A stretch of DNA of 64,000 nucleotides from Akkermansia massiliensis. GTDB lineage: Bacteria; Verrucomicrobiota; Verrucomicrobiia; Verrucomicrobiales; Akkermansiaceae. How positions within the stretch are numbered: position 1 is the stretch's first letter; the number at the start of each line of letters is the position of its first letter. This document shows positions 38,733 through 48,309 of the stretch, piece by piece. The position numbers and the translations under genes are program-made. The notes beneath the pieces were generated by a model. It made no database searches. It saw only the letters and a list, made by a program, of their open reading frames with translations, and was not told where the DNA came from. The stretch lies in assembly GCF_018847375.1 (NCBI RefSeq), contig NZ_CP072036.1, positions 806,001 to 870,000 of the forward strand, given 5' to 3'.

Positions 38733-39902
38733 ATGGAAAATCGGTCATCTCTTCCTGTTATCGCCATTTTGGCAAACATGCCTTTGGGACGCTTGCTTCC
38801 TGAAGAGTTTCAAGATCAAGACCACACCTTGATTCCATGGATTTATGCTTTTTTCTGCGATCTGGCTCATCAAAAACGCTATGAAATTCATTGGATTACT
38901 CTCAAAAAATATGTAAAGGCCCATACCGTCCGGCAACTGAAAGGCCAGACCATTCACATTCTGCCTGATCCAAGTTTGGCTCTGGGACTTTTAAGCGGGC
39001 ATTTTCTTGCCTCTAAAAGAATACGCCTTCTTCTCCATTCCCTGAAACCAGCCCTGGTCCATGCATGGGGCATTGAATTTCCATATGCCAAGGCATGCAT
39101 GAACCAGCCGTATTCCCGATTATTATCATACCAGGGGGCCCTGCATGCCTATTGCCGGGAAAGTAAAATGCCCTTTCTGGCGCACCTTCAAGCATTCTGG
39201 GAAAAACGAACAACTCCGGCATACCAGCATATTACATGTGAATCACCATGGGCTGCGGAATGTGTCCGGAAACTCAACCCGGCAGCCTCCATCCATCTTA
39301 TCGACTACGGCATTGAGTCCGAGTTCCAGGAAAAGAAACGCGCTCCCAGTACACGGCCATCCTGCCTGTTCGCAGGATCACTGAACGAACGTAAAGGTCT
39401 TCCCTTTCTGATTGAAGCCTTTAAAGATCCCTCCCTGGCGCATATAGACCTTTATATTGCAGGAAACGGGAAACTACGCACCAAGCTAAATTCCGGATGC
39501 CCTCCCAATATCCATTGGCTTGGGGAACTATCCAGGATGCAACTCAGGCAGCAGATGGAAACGGCCTGGTGCTTGTTACTTCCAACTCTGGCCGATACAG
39601 GACCCACCATTGTCAAGGAAGCCCGCTGTATGGAATTACCGGTTATCACTACGGTCAATGCCGGAAGCAAACAATACGTCGAAGACGGCAAATCGGGATA
39701 CATCCTCCCAGTCAAAGACAGCGAAGCCATTCGCCAAGCCGTCCTTGCCGTGACGGAATCCCTGGATAAATCCATTGCCATGGGAAAATACGGAATAGAG
39801 GAAATAAAAAGGAAGCTCAGTATTCAAACTACTTCCCAAGACTTTATGGACGTCTATGGCTCGCTGCTGGAGATGAAAGAGAAAAAAGACACGGCTTCCT
39901 GA
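38733..39902 (+). CDS. Glycosyltransferase family 4
   Basis: 389 aa from the ATG at 38733 (MENRSSLPVIAILANMPLG). The acceptor domain contains ALVHAWGIEFPYAKACM; the donor domain shows PSCLFAGSLNERKGLPFLIEAF, LYIAGNGKLRTKL, NIHWLGELSRMQLRQQM and LLPTLADTGPTIVKEAR, the EX7E-type region of GT4. SGYILPVKDSEAI near the end is also usual. A hexapeptide acyltransferase gene follows after 62 bases, suggesting that an acetylated sugar is made in this pathway. Substrates unknown. Confidence 0.92.
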   Translation: MENRSSLPVIAILANMPLGRLLPEEFQDQDHTLIPWIYAFFCDLAHQKRYEIHWITLKKYVKAHTVRQLKGQTIHILPDPSLALGLLSGHFLASKRIRLLLHSLKPALVHAWGIEFPYAKACMNQPYSRLLSYQGALHAYCRESKMPFLAHLQAFWEKRTTPAYQHITCESPWAAECVRKLNPAASIHLIDYGIESEFQEKKRAPSTRPSCLFAGSLNERKGLPFLIEAFKDPSLAHIDLYIAGNGKLRTKLNSGCPPNIHWLGELSRMQLRQQMETAWCLLLPTLADTGPTIVKEARCMELPVITTVNAGSKQYVEDGKSGYILPVKDSEAIRQAVLAVTESLDKSIAMGKYGIEEIKRKLSIQTTSQDFMDVYGSLLEMKEKKDTAS

Positions 39903-39964
39903 CAGGCAGGTTTTTCTTTTACCTCCGGAGCTTCCAAAGAAAACCTGTTTTCGCCTTTCTTCCC

Positions 39965-40567
39965 ATGATAAAAAAGCTCATTATTCAGTTCCTTTCAAAG
40001 ATAGGCTGCCTGCTGCTCAAGCTCCGGGGAGTGCGTACCGGAACGGGCGTCATCCTGTCCGGACTGCCCCGGATTAAAAAATTTCCGGGAGCTTGCATCA
40101 CCATCGGCAACGGCGTCACCATCCACTCCATGACGCGGATGAATCCGGTCCTTTCCCACCATGCCTGCCTGGCGGCCCTTTCCAATGAAGCCCGTATCAC
40201 CGTGGAGGACGGCTGCGGCATCAGCGGAGCCACCCTGGTTTGCGTCAACGGCATCCACATCGGGCGCCATACACTGATAGGCGCAGACACGCTGATTCTG
40301 GACAACGACATGCACTATCCCCGGAGCGGCGCCAGCTGGGGCAGCACGTGGGGAAATCCCGGGCACGGCAAGCCCATTCACATCGGAGAAGGCTGTTTCA
40401 TCGGAGCCAGGGCCATTATCCTGAAAGGCGTCACCATCGGTTCCGGAGCCGTGGTAGCCGCCGGAGCCGTCGTCACCAGGGATGTGCCTTCCGGCTGTCT
40501 CGCCATCGGCAATCCCGCAGAAAACAAGCCGCTGCCCGAACGCCTCAGGCATCCGGAAAAATCCTGA
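39965..40567 (+). CDS. Hexapeptide-repeat acyltransferase
   Basis: 200 aa. The left-handed beta-helix repeats are plain: ITVEDGCGISGATLVCVNGIHIG, HTLIGADTLILDND and the C-terminal CFIGARAIILKGVTIGSGAVVAAGAVVTRDV. His residues in DNDMHYP are where LbH acetyltransferases place their catalytic His. The N-terminal IKKLIIQFLSKIGCLLLKLRGVRTG is like WcaF/colanic-acid-type enzymes. It likely O-acetylates a sugar of the surface glycan using acetyl-CoA. It lies between a GT4 gene (62 bases) and miaA (7 bases). Confidence 0.92.
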   Translation: MIKKLIIQFLSKIGCLLLKLRGVRTGTGVILSGLPRIKKFPGACITIGNGVTIHSMTRMNPVLSHHACLAALSNEARITVEDGCGISGATLVCVNGIHIGRHTLIGADTLILDNDMHYPRSGASWGSTWGNPGHGKPIHIGEGCFIGARAIILKGVTIGSGAVVAAGAVVTRDVPSGCLAIGNPAENKPLPERLRHPEKS

Positions 40568-40574
40568 CTGCGCC

Positions 40575-41489
40575 ATGCCCGGCATTTCTACTACAGGCCT
40601 TCCCGCTACTCTGTTCCTTGCCGGACCCACCGGGTCGGGAAAATCCGCCGTGGCCGTGGAACTGGCGGAAATGCTGGGTGCGGAAATCGTCGGTTCGGAC
40701 GCCTACCAGGTGTACCGTGAGCTTCCCATTCTAACGGCGGCTCCCTCTCCGGAAGACCGGGCACGCGTTCCCCACCACATGGTATCCATCATTCCGGCCC
40801 GGATGCCCTGGGACGCCACGGAACACTACCACCGCGCCATGCGGTGCGTGAAGGATATCCATGCCCGCGGAAAAACGGCCATCGTCACCGGCGGCTCCGG
40901 ATTGTACTTCAAATTCCTCTCCCACGGCATGTCGGAAGCGCCGCCGGGGGATGCCGCCCTCCGCGCCACTTTTGCGGACTGTTCCACGGAAGAATTGTAC
41001 GCCAGGCTGGCGTCCCTGGACCCGGAAGGCGCAGCCCTGACCAACTCTTCCAACCGGCGGTATGTGGAACGCAACCTGGAAATCGTCCTTGCCGGAGGAA
41101 AACCCCTTTCCTTCTGGAAGCGGAACTGGCTGAAGCCGCCCCTGGGGCCCGGCTGGGTCATCACCAGGGAAGTTCCGGAACTGGACGGGAGAATCGCCCT
41201 CCGCGCCGCACGCATGATGCAGGAGGGGGCCGTGGAAGAAGCAGCCGCCCTGGGCCCCTGCTCCGCCACGGCGGAACGCACCCTTGGCCTGGCGTTGATA
41301 CGCAGCCTGCTGCGCGGGGAAATCACCCGTGAAACCTGCCAGGCGAAACTGGCGCTCGCCACCCGGCAATACGCCAAACGCCAGCGTACCTGGTTGAAAC
41401 GGGAGCAATGGCTCCGGGAACTTCCGGCTGCCCCCTCCGCCTCCCCCCGGGAGCTGGCGAAATGCATCATACGGGAGCTGGAGCATTAG
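40575..41489 (+). CDS. miaA: tRNA dimethylallyltransferase
   Basis: 304 aa from the ATG at 40575, eight bases after the acyltransferase stop. MiaA transfers a dimethylallyl group to A37 of tRNAs reading U-starting codons. The P-loop is LFLAGPTGSGKSAVAVEL; then VGSDAYQVYRELPILTAAPS replaces the more common 'ADSRQVYRGLDIGTAKP', and IVTGGSGLYFKFL follows. NRRYVERNLEIVLAGGKPLS and ATRQYAKRQRTWLKRE match the C-terminal tRNA-binding part. The sequence is a divergent but complete family member. Confidence 0.92.
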   Translation: MPGISTTGLPATLFLAGPTGSGKSAVAVELAEMLGAEIVGSDAYQVYRELPILTAAPSPEDRARVPHHMVSIIPARMPWDATEHYHRAMRCVKDIHARGKTAIVTGGSGLYFKFLSHGMSEAPPGDAALRATFADCSTEELYARLASLDPEGAALTNSSNRRYVERNLEIVLAGGKPLSFWKRNWLKPPLGPGWVITREVPELDGRIALRAARMMQEGAVEEAAALGPCSATAERTLGLALIRSLLRGEITRETCQAKLALATRQYAKRQRTWLKREQWLRELPAAPSASPRELAKCIIRELEH

Positions 41490-41598
41490 CCCCCTCCTAG
41501 GACGGTAAACATCCGGAAAACCGCCCGTTTCTTCCCCCGGCAAACTGTATCTAACATATTTTTGGATGCATTGACATTAAAAGGGGCGGAAGACTATC

Positions 41599-42621
41599 AT
41601 GAGCATAACTCTCCTCAGCTCGCACCCTGGCATGAATTTCCCCTCTTTCCGCCTTTCTTCTACCGGCATTTTTCTGCACGCCCTGGCAGCGCTTGCGCAT
41701 GCGGAAGATATTCCCGCCACGGATGACCGCTCCCTGTACATCGAATCGGAAACGAAAGCCGTCTCTCCCCAATGCCTCATCGACCAGGGAGACCAGGACG
41801 AGGACAGGAAACGTACCAAAGTCGGTATTGGAGAAGTGGTCACCTTGGCCCTGAACGGCAAGAGAGTTAGGGACGTAGACCCGGATTCCCTTGAATGGTC
41901 CCTGGAGCCGGAGAATGCGGCCAGCATTGAGAAATCAAATGACGATATTAATCAAGCTACGCTGACCATCAGCAGAAATCTTACCCAGGATACTAACCTG
42001 AAGGTTCGAGTCAAAACCAGCCTTGATGAAGAACTGCCGGAAAGAGAACCCTCCGTTTTCAGCATTCTCGTTCCCTCTGACATTAAAGCGGAACATTCCG
42101 GGAAACGGGTGGAAAAACATCCCCGGGACAAGGAGAAAGACAGACCGGGAGCTTCCTCCAAGCTTGTCGTGACTTTTCTTCCCTTGGCGGTCAGTTTCAG
42201 CAATGTTCCCATCATGGAACGGGCAGAAGACCCGGAAGGATTCAAACCGGTACATACCCCGGGAAAACAGTTGATGTGGCCCAATGCCCTGAATGCCTAC
42301 CATCATGACAACATCGGCTGGAGATGGGACAAGGAGAAGGATATTCGCTTGCAGCACTTGCAGGACATGAAACTTCCCGATTCCTTTTCATGGACCTGCG
42401 GGTGGTACGTACACGCCGACGGCAAGGACTGCTGCAAGGTTGGCAATGACACGTATTCCCAGGATTTCAGTTTTGAGTACGAAGATGAAAGGGAAACCAA
42501 TAAAGACTCCCCCACCAGGGGCTTGAAAAATATCAAGGTAAGCATCACCAAATTCGGATGCACCGTCACGCGCAACACAGCAGGCAATGCCCTGCATGCC
42601 GACTCTACCGCCAATCCATAA
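41599..42621 (+). CDS. Probable secreted protein, unknown
   Basis: 340 aa. The start MSITLLSSHPGMNFPSFRL leads into a hydrophobic stretch STGIFLHALAALAHAED that may be a signal peptide; an ATG at residue 12 is an alternative start. The mature part begins acidic, contains VGIGEVVTLALNGKRV and a central Lys/Arg/Asp-rich linker (HPRDKEKDRPG), then SFSWTCGWYVHADGKDCC with several Cys that could form disulfides. No known domain is recognised. It is followed after 18 bases by another secreted unknown on the same strand, so the pair probably acts together. Confidence 0.7.
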   Translation: MSITLLSSHPGMNFPSFRLSSTGIFLHALAALAHAEDIPATDDRSLYIESETKAVSPQCLIDQGDQDEDRKRTKVGIGEVVTLALNGKRVRDVDPDSLEWSLEPENAASIEKSNDDINQATLTISRNLTQDTNLKVRVKTSLDEELPEREPSVFSILVPSDIKAEHSGKRVEKHPRDKEKDRPGASSKLVVTFLPLAVSFSNVPIMERAEDPEGFKPVHTPGKQLMWPNALNAYHHDNIGWRWDKEKDIRLQHLQDMKLPDSFSWTCGWYVHADGKDCCKVGNDTYSQDFSFEYEDERETNKDSPTRGLKNIKVSITKFGCTVTRNTAGNALHADSTANP

Positions 42622-42639
42622 CCTCCTGATTGCAGCATC

Positions 42640-43467
42640 ATGAATAAATCTTATCCACTCCTTCTGTTATTCGTCCTTTACTCACTGTCTTTTCCCTGTG
42701 CAGCCTCTCCGGAGCAGGATCAGCTCCCCCTTCCTTCCGCCATCAGGAATCTGAACAAGCAAAACCCGGAACTCCTGCGGCTCAAGAAACTGCTGGACAG
42801 TGGCCAGATCATTCCGTTCTACCAGGGGGCGGATAAAATATTGAAAGAAGCCAACCGCTACCGGAAAAAAGACGTCACCCCTCAGGAATTGACGGAGGGG
42901 CTTTTCCTGTGCTACCTGATTGCCAAGGCCCCGTTCATCGACCTCAACGATTACGAAAATGTCGAATGGCTTGCTACCTACACTAGCGTAGATCACCACG
43001 CAAAAGAGTTTTTCACGAACAGTATCCCTTTCCTTGCGCTAACGAACAAGAATAGCAGCCTCCCAGGCAGGGAAGAGGCTCTTCGATTTTATTTATCCGC
43101 AAAAGCTCTGATCATCAAACAATTCCACAGCCAGGTAGATTATGCTTTTGAAGCTACGGAAATCTTTGCCCACATGCTCATCGACCATGCCTCCGGAATG
43201 TCCGAAGGAAACGATACCAAGCTGTTCAACAAGACAAGCGCGCTGAGTTCGAGAAGCAACAACGCTCAATTCGCCATCAAAAGCAAAGAACGCGGATTTA
43301 TCAGGGAACTGATGACCTGCTTCCCGACCAAGGCCCAGGAGGTCAAAAAATACCTGCGGCTGGCCGGATACAGGGACAAGGACATTCCGGCCCTGCTGGA
43401 CAGAACCGTCGGCCGGGTGCCGAAAGCGGCCTACCTTTACAAGGGATTGCCCAAACAGAAAAATTAA
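42640..43467 (+). CDS. Secreted protein, unknown
   Basis: 275 aa with a clear signal peptide (MNKSYPLLLLFVLYSLSFPCAAS). The rest is mainly alpha-helical and charged (LRLKKLLDSGQIIPFYQGADKILKEANRY; ATEIFAHMLIDHASGM), with no recognised catalytic motif. It starts 18 bases after the preceding secreted protein's stop, which implies a two-gene operon. The pair may be specific to this lineage. No function is proposed. Confidence 0.75.
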   Translation: MNKSYPLLLLFVLYSLSFPCAASPEQDQLPLPSAIRNLNKQNPELLRLKKLLDSGQIIPFYQGADKILKEANRYRKKDVTPQELTEGLFLCYLIAKAPFIDLNDYENVEWLATYTSVDHHAKEFFTNSIPFLALTNKNSSLPGREEALRFYLSAKALIIKQFHSQVDYAFEATEIFAHMLIDHASGMSEGNDTKLFNKTSALSSRSNNAQFAIKSKERGFIRELMTCFPTKAQEVKKYLRLAGYRDKDIPALLDRTVGRVPKAAYLYKGLPKQKN

Positions 43468-43686
43468 AGCGGCATCCAAATCCGGACAACAAAAGCGTCA
43501 CTAGTGCAAACCCTTTCCTGCATAAAAAGACTGTAAGGCATCCCCTTGTTTTCCCAGGTTACGTCCGAATAATCGTCTTCCCCGCTTTTTGTCTTGGCTT
43601 GCGGGGGCATCTTTGATTTACAGGGGCAGGCGGGAAAGACTTCCCAAACGCAGGTTCCCTATCACACCCATATCTTTTTCAACATC

Positions 43687-44760
43687 GTGGCACGTATTCT
43701 TGTAGGCTTATCCGGCGGGGTGGACAGCTCCGTGGCAGCAGCCCTGCTCGTGGAGCAAGGGCATGACGTGGTGGGAGCCTACATGAAAAACTGGGTGAAT
43801 GACGAGGGCATTCCCGGCGAATGCCCGTGGGAACAGGATATTCAGGACGCGCTGGCCGTCGCCAAAAAAATCGGCATTGAATTCCGGGTCATCGACCTGG
43901 TGGACGAATACCGCGCCCGCATCGTGAATTACCTGATTGAAGGCTACCGCGCCGGATACACGCCCAATCCGGACGTGCTGTGCAACCGGGAAATGAAGTT
44001 CGGCGTCTTTCTGGATTACGCCCTGGAGCAGGGGTTTGACTCCGTAGCCACCGGCCACTACGCCCGCAGGCTGGATACGCCGCAGGGCTCCTTCATCTTG
44101 CGCGGGCGGGACCCTAACAAGGACCAGTCCTACTTCCTGTCCCTGATGCGTCCGGACCAGACAGCCCGCGCCGTGTTCCCCCTGGGGGACCTGCTGAAGC
44201 CGGAGGTCCGCGTGCTGGCGGACAAATACGGCCTTCCCACGGCGCGCAAGAAGGACAGCCAGGGCATCTGCTTCATCGGCCAGGTGAAGATGAGCGACTT
44301 CCTGCGCCACTACCTGCCGGACAAGCCCGGCAAAATCGTGGATACGGAGGGGAAGACGCTTGGCTCCCACAACGGCCTGCACCTGTTCACCATGGGCCAG
44401 AGGAAAGGCCACGGCGTCGCCTCCCCGCGGGAAGGAATCGCCTACGTGGTGGTGGGAAAGGACGTCAAACGCAACCGTTTGATCCTGGGGTATGAAGACG
44501 CGTCCACGCAGGGACTGTATGCGGCCCATGCGGTGGTTGGCGGCATTTCCAATATGCTGGCGCCCCTGCCCTCCCGCGTGATGGCGCAGCCCCGCTACCG
44601 CGCCAAGGCGGAATGGGCCTCCTGCGAATATCTGGAAGAAGGGAAGGTGCGCCTGAGCTTTGACACGCCCCTCCGGGCGCTGGCCGTGGGACAGGTCTGC
44701 GCCTTTTACGACGAAGGCAAGTTGCTCGGGGGCGGTTTTTTTGAATCCATAGAACCATGA
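43687..44760 (+). CDS. mnmA: tRNA-specific 2-thiouridylase MnmA
   Basis: 357 aa from the GTG at 43687 (reading MARILVGLSGGVDSSVAAAL); this start gives the normal family N-terminus. MnmA places sulfur on U34 of tRNA-Glu, -Gln and -Lys. The PP-loop SGGVDSS is at 9-15. The catalytic cysteines are in NPDVLCNREMKFG and DSQGICFIGQVKMSDFL. GRDPNKDQSYFL and MGQRKGHGV are also conserved. Its stop overlaps the mnmE start by 4 bases (ATGA), so the two wobble-U34 enzymes are translationally coupled. Confidence 0.96.
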   Translation: MARILVGLSGGVDSSVAAALLVEQGHDVVGAYMKNWVNDEGIPGECPWEQDIQDALAVAKKIGIEFRVIDLVDEYRARIVNYLIEGYRAGYTPNPDVLCNREMKFGVFLDYALEQGFDSVATGHYARRLDTPQGSFILRGRDPNKDQSYFLSLMRPDQTARAVFPLGDLLKPEVRVLADKYGLPTARKKDSQGICFIGQVKMSDFLRHYLPDKPGKIVDTEGKTLGSHNGLHLFTMGQRKGHGVASPREGIAYVVVGKDVKRNRLILGYEDASTQGLYAAHAVVGGISNMLAPLPSRVMAQPRYRAKAEWASCEYLEEGKVRLSFDTPLRALAVGQVCAFYDEGKLLGGGFFESIEP

Positions 44761-46106
44761 TTGACCCGGAACGCACCATCGCCGCGCAGGCCACCGCCGC
44801 AGGACAGGGAGCCATTGCCGTCATCCGCATGAGCGGCCCCGGCTGCATGGCCGTCCTGAAACAATGCACCCCCGCGGCCTTCACGAAACGCCTCCAGCCG
44901 CGCCGGGCAACGCTGGCCCGCATTCTGGACGCAGAGGGAGCCGCCATTGACCAGGCGCTCATCACCTGGTTTCCGGCTCCGGCCAGTTATACGGGGGAAG
45001 ATACCGTGGAAGTCTCCTGCCATGGCGGCATGCTGGTGACGGACCGCCTGCTGAAACGCCTTTACCAGTGCGGAGCCTCCCCGGCGGAACCGGGAGAGTT
45101 CACGAAGAGGGCCTTCCTGAACGGACGCATGGACCTGACCCAGGCTGAGGCCGTGATGGACGTGATTTCCGCCGGAAGCGACTTGGCCCTGAAGGCCGCG
45201 CAAAGCCAGCTGGACGGGGGCATCGGCTCCCAGGTGGACGAACTGAAGGACAGCCTGGTTCACGTCCTGGCCCATATTGAGGCCTATATCGATTTTCCGG
45301 ATGAAGATATTTCCCCGGACACCGCTTCCGGTTTGCTGGCGCGGCTCCGGAGCATGGAGGAAAAGCTTTCCGGGCTGCTGCGGACCGCCGAGGGCGGCCG
45401 CCTGCTGCGGGAAGGAATCCGCACTGCGATTGCCGGACCGCCCAACGTCGGAAAGTCCAGCCTGCTGAATACCCTGCTGGGGTATGACCGGGCCATTGTC
45501 AGCAATATCGCCGGAACCACGCGGGACACGGTGGAGGAATCCATCCAGCTTGCCGGGCTGGCCCTGCGGCTGATTGACACGGCAGGCGTCCGGGAATCTT
45601 CCGATGTGATTGAACAGGCCGGCATCACCCGCACCAACAAGGCGCTGGAATCCGCGGACCTGGTTCTGGAAGTGGCGGACGCCTCCGCGCCCTGGACAGA
45701 GGCTTTCCCCACGGCCGCCCGTACCGCGCCCCGGCTGCTGATTCTGAACAAGTGCGACCTGGGAATCCACCCGGACTGGGAGGCCGTTCCCGGCATCCGT
45801 TTTTCCTGCGCCACCGGAGAAGGCAGAAAGGAATTGGAAGAAGCCATTATCCAGGCCTTTGCCTCTTCCCTGACCGGTGAAACGGGCAGCTCCCTGGTAG
45901 CCATCAACGCCCGGCACCAGCATGAACTGAGCCTGTGCCTGGAGCATGTCCGGCTGGCTTCTGAATCCATCTCCCGGCAGGAGAGCCCGGAATTCACGGC
46001 TCTGGAACTGAGGGAAGCCCTGACGCATCTGGGGGAAATCACCGGAGCCGTGGATACGGAGGACGTGCTGGGCGCCATTTTTTCCTCCTTCTGCCTGGGC
46101 AAGTAA
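44757..46106 (+). CDS. mnmE: tRNA modification GTPase MnmE
   Basis: 449 aa. With MnmG it installs the cmnm group at C5 of U34. The N-terminal folate-binding domain starts RTIAAQATAAGQGAIAVIRMSG and has the YTGEDTVEVSCHGG block. The G domain has GPPNVGKSSLLN (G1), GTTRDTVEE (G2), DTAGVRE (G3) and NKCD (G4). The invariant C-terminal motif is CLGK, a variant of CIGK. It overlaps mnmA by 4 bases, pairing two enzymes that act on the same tRNA position. Confidence 0.97.
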   Translation: MIDPERTIAAQATAAGQGAIAVIRMSGPGCMAVLKQCTPAAFTKRLQPRRATLARILDAEGAAIDQALITWFPAPASYTGEDTVEVSCHGGMLVTDRLLKRLYQCGASPAEPGEFTKRAFLNGRMDLTQAEAVMDVISAGSDLALKAAQSQLDGGIGSQVDELKDSLVHVLAHIEAYIDFPDEDISPDTASGLLARLRSMEEKLSGLLRTAEGGRLLREGIRTAIAGPPNVGKSSLLNTLLGYDRAIVSNIAGTTRDTVEESIQLAGLALRLIDTAGVRESSDVIEQAGITRTNKALESADLVLEVADASAPWTEAFPTAARTAPRLLILNKCDLGIHPDWEAVPGIRFSCATGEGRKELEEAIIQAFASSLTGETGSSLVAINARHQHELSLCLEHVRLASESISRQESPEFTALELREALTHLGEITGAVDTEDVLGAIFSSFCLGK

Positions 46107-46160
46107 AGCTCCGGAAAATCCGGACAGCATCATTCAACAAGTAGCTTTTATATCCTCATC

Positions 46161-46709
46161 ATGCCTCCTCCCGCCGTCAAATCCGTCCGCCAGATCATTT
46201 ATTACCAATATGCCAAAATCATTGCCTCTTCTTCCGGCTTCGGAAAGGCCAATTACGGCATGATTATGAGCAAGTGGAAGGAGCTTTGCGCAGGGACCAT
46301 ACATTGGTCTTCCTCCGTTCGCGAATGGGTCAGGGAAATGGAACATCCCGGAGAATGCATTTATTGCGGCGAAAAAAAGAATTTGACCACGGAGCATATC
46401 CTGCCCCGCGACTGCGGGGGAGAAGATATCATGGATAACGTTGTCAGGGTATGCAAGTCCTGCAATTCCTCCAAGGGCGGGAAACGCCTGTACGAATGGA
46501 AGGGGCTGAAGGAAAAGGACAGCCACCACCGCATCGCGGAGGGGAAATACCTGAAGTACCTTTATTCCCTTCACGAAAAACGGGGAACCCTGGACGTAGC
46601 AAATGTACGGGAATTGTGCCCGCACTGCAACATGCGCTCCTGCTGCGAGCGGGACGGGACGGTGGAGAAGCTTTCCGTCTATTGCATGGAAGGGTGCTTC
46701 CACAAGTAG
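46161..46709 (+). CDS. HNH endonuclease family protein
   Basis: 182 aa. The HNH core has a CxxC knuckle (CIYCGEK), TTEHILPRDCGG with the catalytic His, VVRVCKSCNSSKGG with Asn and the second CxxC, and an extra CPHCNMRSCC near the C-terminus. The fold cuts or nicks DNA in restriction, homing or repair proteins. There is no partner methyltransferase, phage gene or intron nearby, so the biological role is open. It follows mnmE by ~55 bases and converges on the TRIC-like gene. Confidence 0.85.
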   Translation: MPPPAVKSVRQIIYYQYAKIIASSSGFGKANYGMIMSKWKELCAGTIHWSSSVREWVREMEHPGECIYCGEKKNLTTEHILPRDCGGEDIMDNVVRVCKSCNSSKGGKRLYEWKGLKEKDSHHRIAEGKYLKYLYSLHEKRGTLDVANVRELCPHCNMRSCCERDGTVEKLSVYCMEGCFHK

Positions 46710-46715
46710 CGCGGA

Positions 46716-47402
46716 TTACCGTCCGCCGGGTTTCCCGGAAAGAATCTCCTTTTCCTCTTCCTCCATGGCTTCCGGTTCTGCCTCCGGGGAGAACAGGGGA
46801 ATGTAGGAAGGCAGGTTCCAGTTCCAGCGGATGGCCGCCAGGCGCACGGAGAGCGTGACCACGAAGCCCGTCACGAAGCAGGTGGAGGAGTCGATCCCGA
46901 AGTAGTAAAGCACCGCGTACGCCACGCCTCCCAGGAGGGCCGCGGTGGCGTACAGTTCCCCGGGACGAAACACGTAGGGAACGTTTCCGGTGAGCACGTC
47001 GCGCAGCAGGCCGCCCGCCACGCCGGTGCAGATGCCCATCATCACGGAAACGGTGGGCGTATAGCCGTGGAGGTAGGATTTTTCCGTACCGATCATGCCG
47101 AAGAGGGCCAGAACGATGGCGTCCGCCACGCGGATGGTGCCCATGGGCGGCGGGTATTTCTGGGCCACGTAAAAGGTTCCCAGGCTGGTGACGACGGCGG
47201 CCAGGACAAAGATTTCCCCGGAGGGCAGCGTCCAGTACACCGGAATGTCCAGCAGAAGGTCGCGCACGGTCCCTCCGCCCAGGGCCGCCAGGGTGCCGCA
47301 GACAATCACGCCGAACAGGTCCATTTTCACGCGCGAAGAAGCAATGGATCCCGCCAGGGCTCCAATGATCGTGCTCATGATTTCACAGATGGAGAGGAAC
47401 AT
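46716..47402 (-). CDS. Trimeric intracellular cation channel family protein (UPF0126)
   Basis: 228 aa from the ATG at 47402; the upstream in-frame region lacks membrane character. Two homologous three-helix halves are visible, each with the glycine-rich turn GGGTVRDLLL (first half) and GGLLRDVLTGNVPYVF (second half), the signature of YicG/UPF0126 proteins. Prokaryotic members form TRIC-type trimeric K+/cation channels in the inner membrane. The C-terminus is an acidic tail (EAEPEAMEEEEKE). A metallo-hydrolase gene lies just upstream on the same strand (gap ~28 bases). Confidence 0.92.
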   Translation of the reverse strand: MFLSICEIMSTIIGALAGSIASSRVKMDLFGVIVCGTLAALGGGTVRDLLLDIPVYWTLPSGEIFVLAAVVTSLGTFYVAQKYPPPMGTIRVADAIVLALFGMIGTEKSYLHGYTPTVSVMMGICTGVAGGLLRDVLTGNVPYVFRPGELYATAALLGGVAYAVLYYFGIDSSTCFVTGFVVTLSVRLAAIRWNWNLPSYIPLFSPEAEPEAMEEEEKEILSGKPGGR

Positions 47403-47430
47403 GGCGGCAGGAGGAAGGAAAGAGGCGGAT

Positions 47431-48210
47431 TCAGCAGACCCGTATCCACGGCAGGCAGGAGTCCTGGCTGGCGCAGAACAGGGAGGTGGAAGCCAGTCCC
47501 ATGTCATGCAGGGTAGCACGCATCAGGCTTTCTGCCAATTCCGGAGAATTGCTTTCTGCGCTCAGGTGGGCCAGCACTACGTTTTTCAGGGCGTCATGGG
47601 CGATGCGCCTCAGCAGGTCGCAGGCCTGTTCATTGGAAAGGTGCCCGTGCGTAGAGGCGATGCGCTGCTTCAACGGCCAGGGCCGCTTGGGGGTGGCCGC
47701 CAGCATGTCCGGATCATAGTTTGATTCCACCACCAGGCTGTCCACCATGGAGAGGTGTTCCGCCACGCAGCCGGGGGCCTGCCCCGTATCGGAAATGAAG
47801 CCCAGGCTGGACCGTTCCGTTTCAAACTTGAATCCCACCGGGTCCACGGCGTCATGGTAGGTGGCAAAGGGGGTGATGACGATATCCCCTATTTTAAAGG
47901 ACTGCCCTTTTTCAAAGTAGGCCCAGGGGGCTTCCGGCGCCTTTTCCTGAACGCACATGGCCGTATGGCGGGTGGCATAGACGCGCACGGTGTATTTCCT
48001 GGTGAACTGATGCACGCCCTTCATGTGGTCCGTGTGTTCATGGGTGAGCAGAATGGCGTCCAGCTCCTCCGGTTCCACGCCGGCGGATTTCATTTTATCC
48101 CGCAGCCTGGCGGCGCTGAACCCGGCATCCACCAGCAGGACGGTTTCCCCCGCCTTGACGATGGTGGCATTTCCTCCGCTGCCGCTGCCCAACACGCAAA
48201 ACTGCATCAT
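47431..48210 (-). CDS. Metallo-beta-lactamase fold hydrolase (WalJ/YycJ-like)
   Basis: 259 aa; start is one of two adjacent ATGs. The zinc site THEHTDH is at 56-62, with LGSGSGGNATIV at the N-terminus, GFISDTGQA, VVESNYDPDML and THGHLSNEQACDLL supplying further ligands. This matches the YycJ/WalJ exonuclease-like group of MBL proteins, proposed to act in DNA mismatch repair or cell-wall control in Firmicutes. It sits divergent from the dcw cluster, 158 bases before mraZ. Exact substrate not determined. Confidence 0.92.
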   Translation of the reverse strand: MMQFCVLGSGSGGNATIVKAGETVLLVDAGFSAARLRDKMKSAGVEPEELDAILLTHEHTDHMKGVHQFTRKYTVRVYATRHTAMCVQEKAPEAPWAYFEKGQSFKIGDIVITPFATYHDAVDPVGFKFETERSSLGFISDTGQAPGCVAEHLSMVDSLVVESNYDPDMLAATPKRPWPLKQRIASTHGHLSNEQACDLLRRIAHDALKNVVLAHLSAESNSPELAESLMRATLHDMGLASTSLFCASQDSCLPWIRVC

Positions 48211-48309
48211 GCGCGGAATATAATACCGGTCCCGGAGCGGCGCAAGAGCGGATCAATGCTTTTTTTCACGACATGAACACAAGAAAAAATACTTTTTTCC
48301 AGTACGGGG

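Noticed and set aside
46161..46709. HNH gene as part of a restriction-modification or phage module
   Set aside because: No methyltransferase, terminase or portal gene is nearby; flanking genes are ordinary chromosomal ones.
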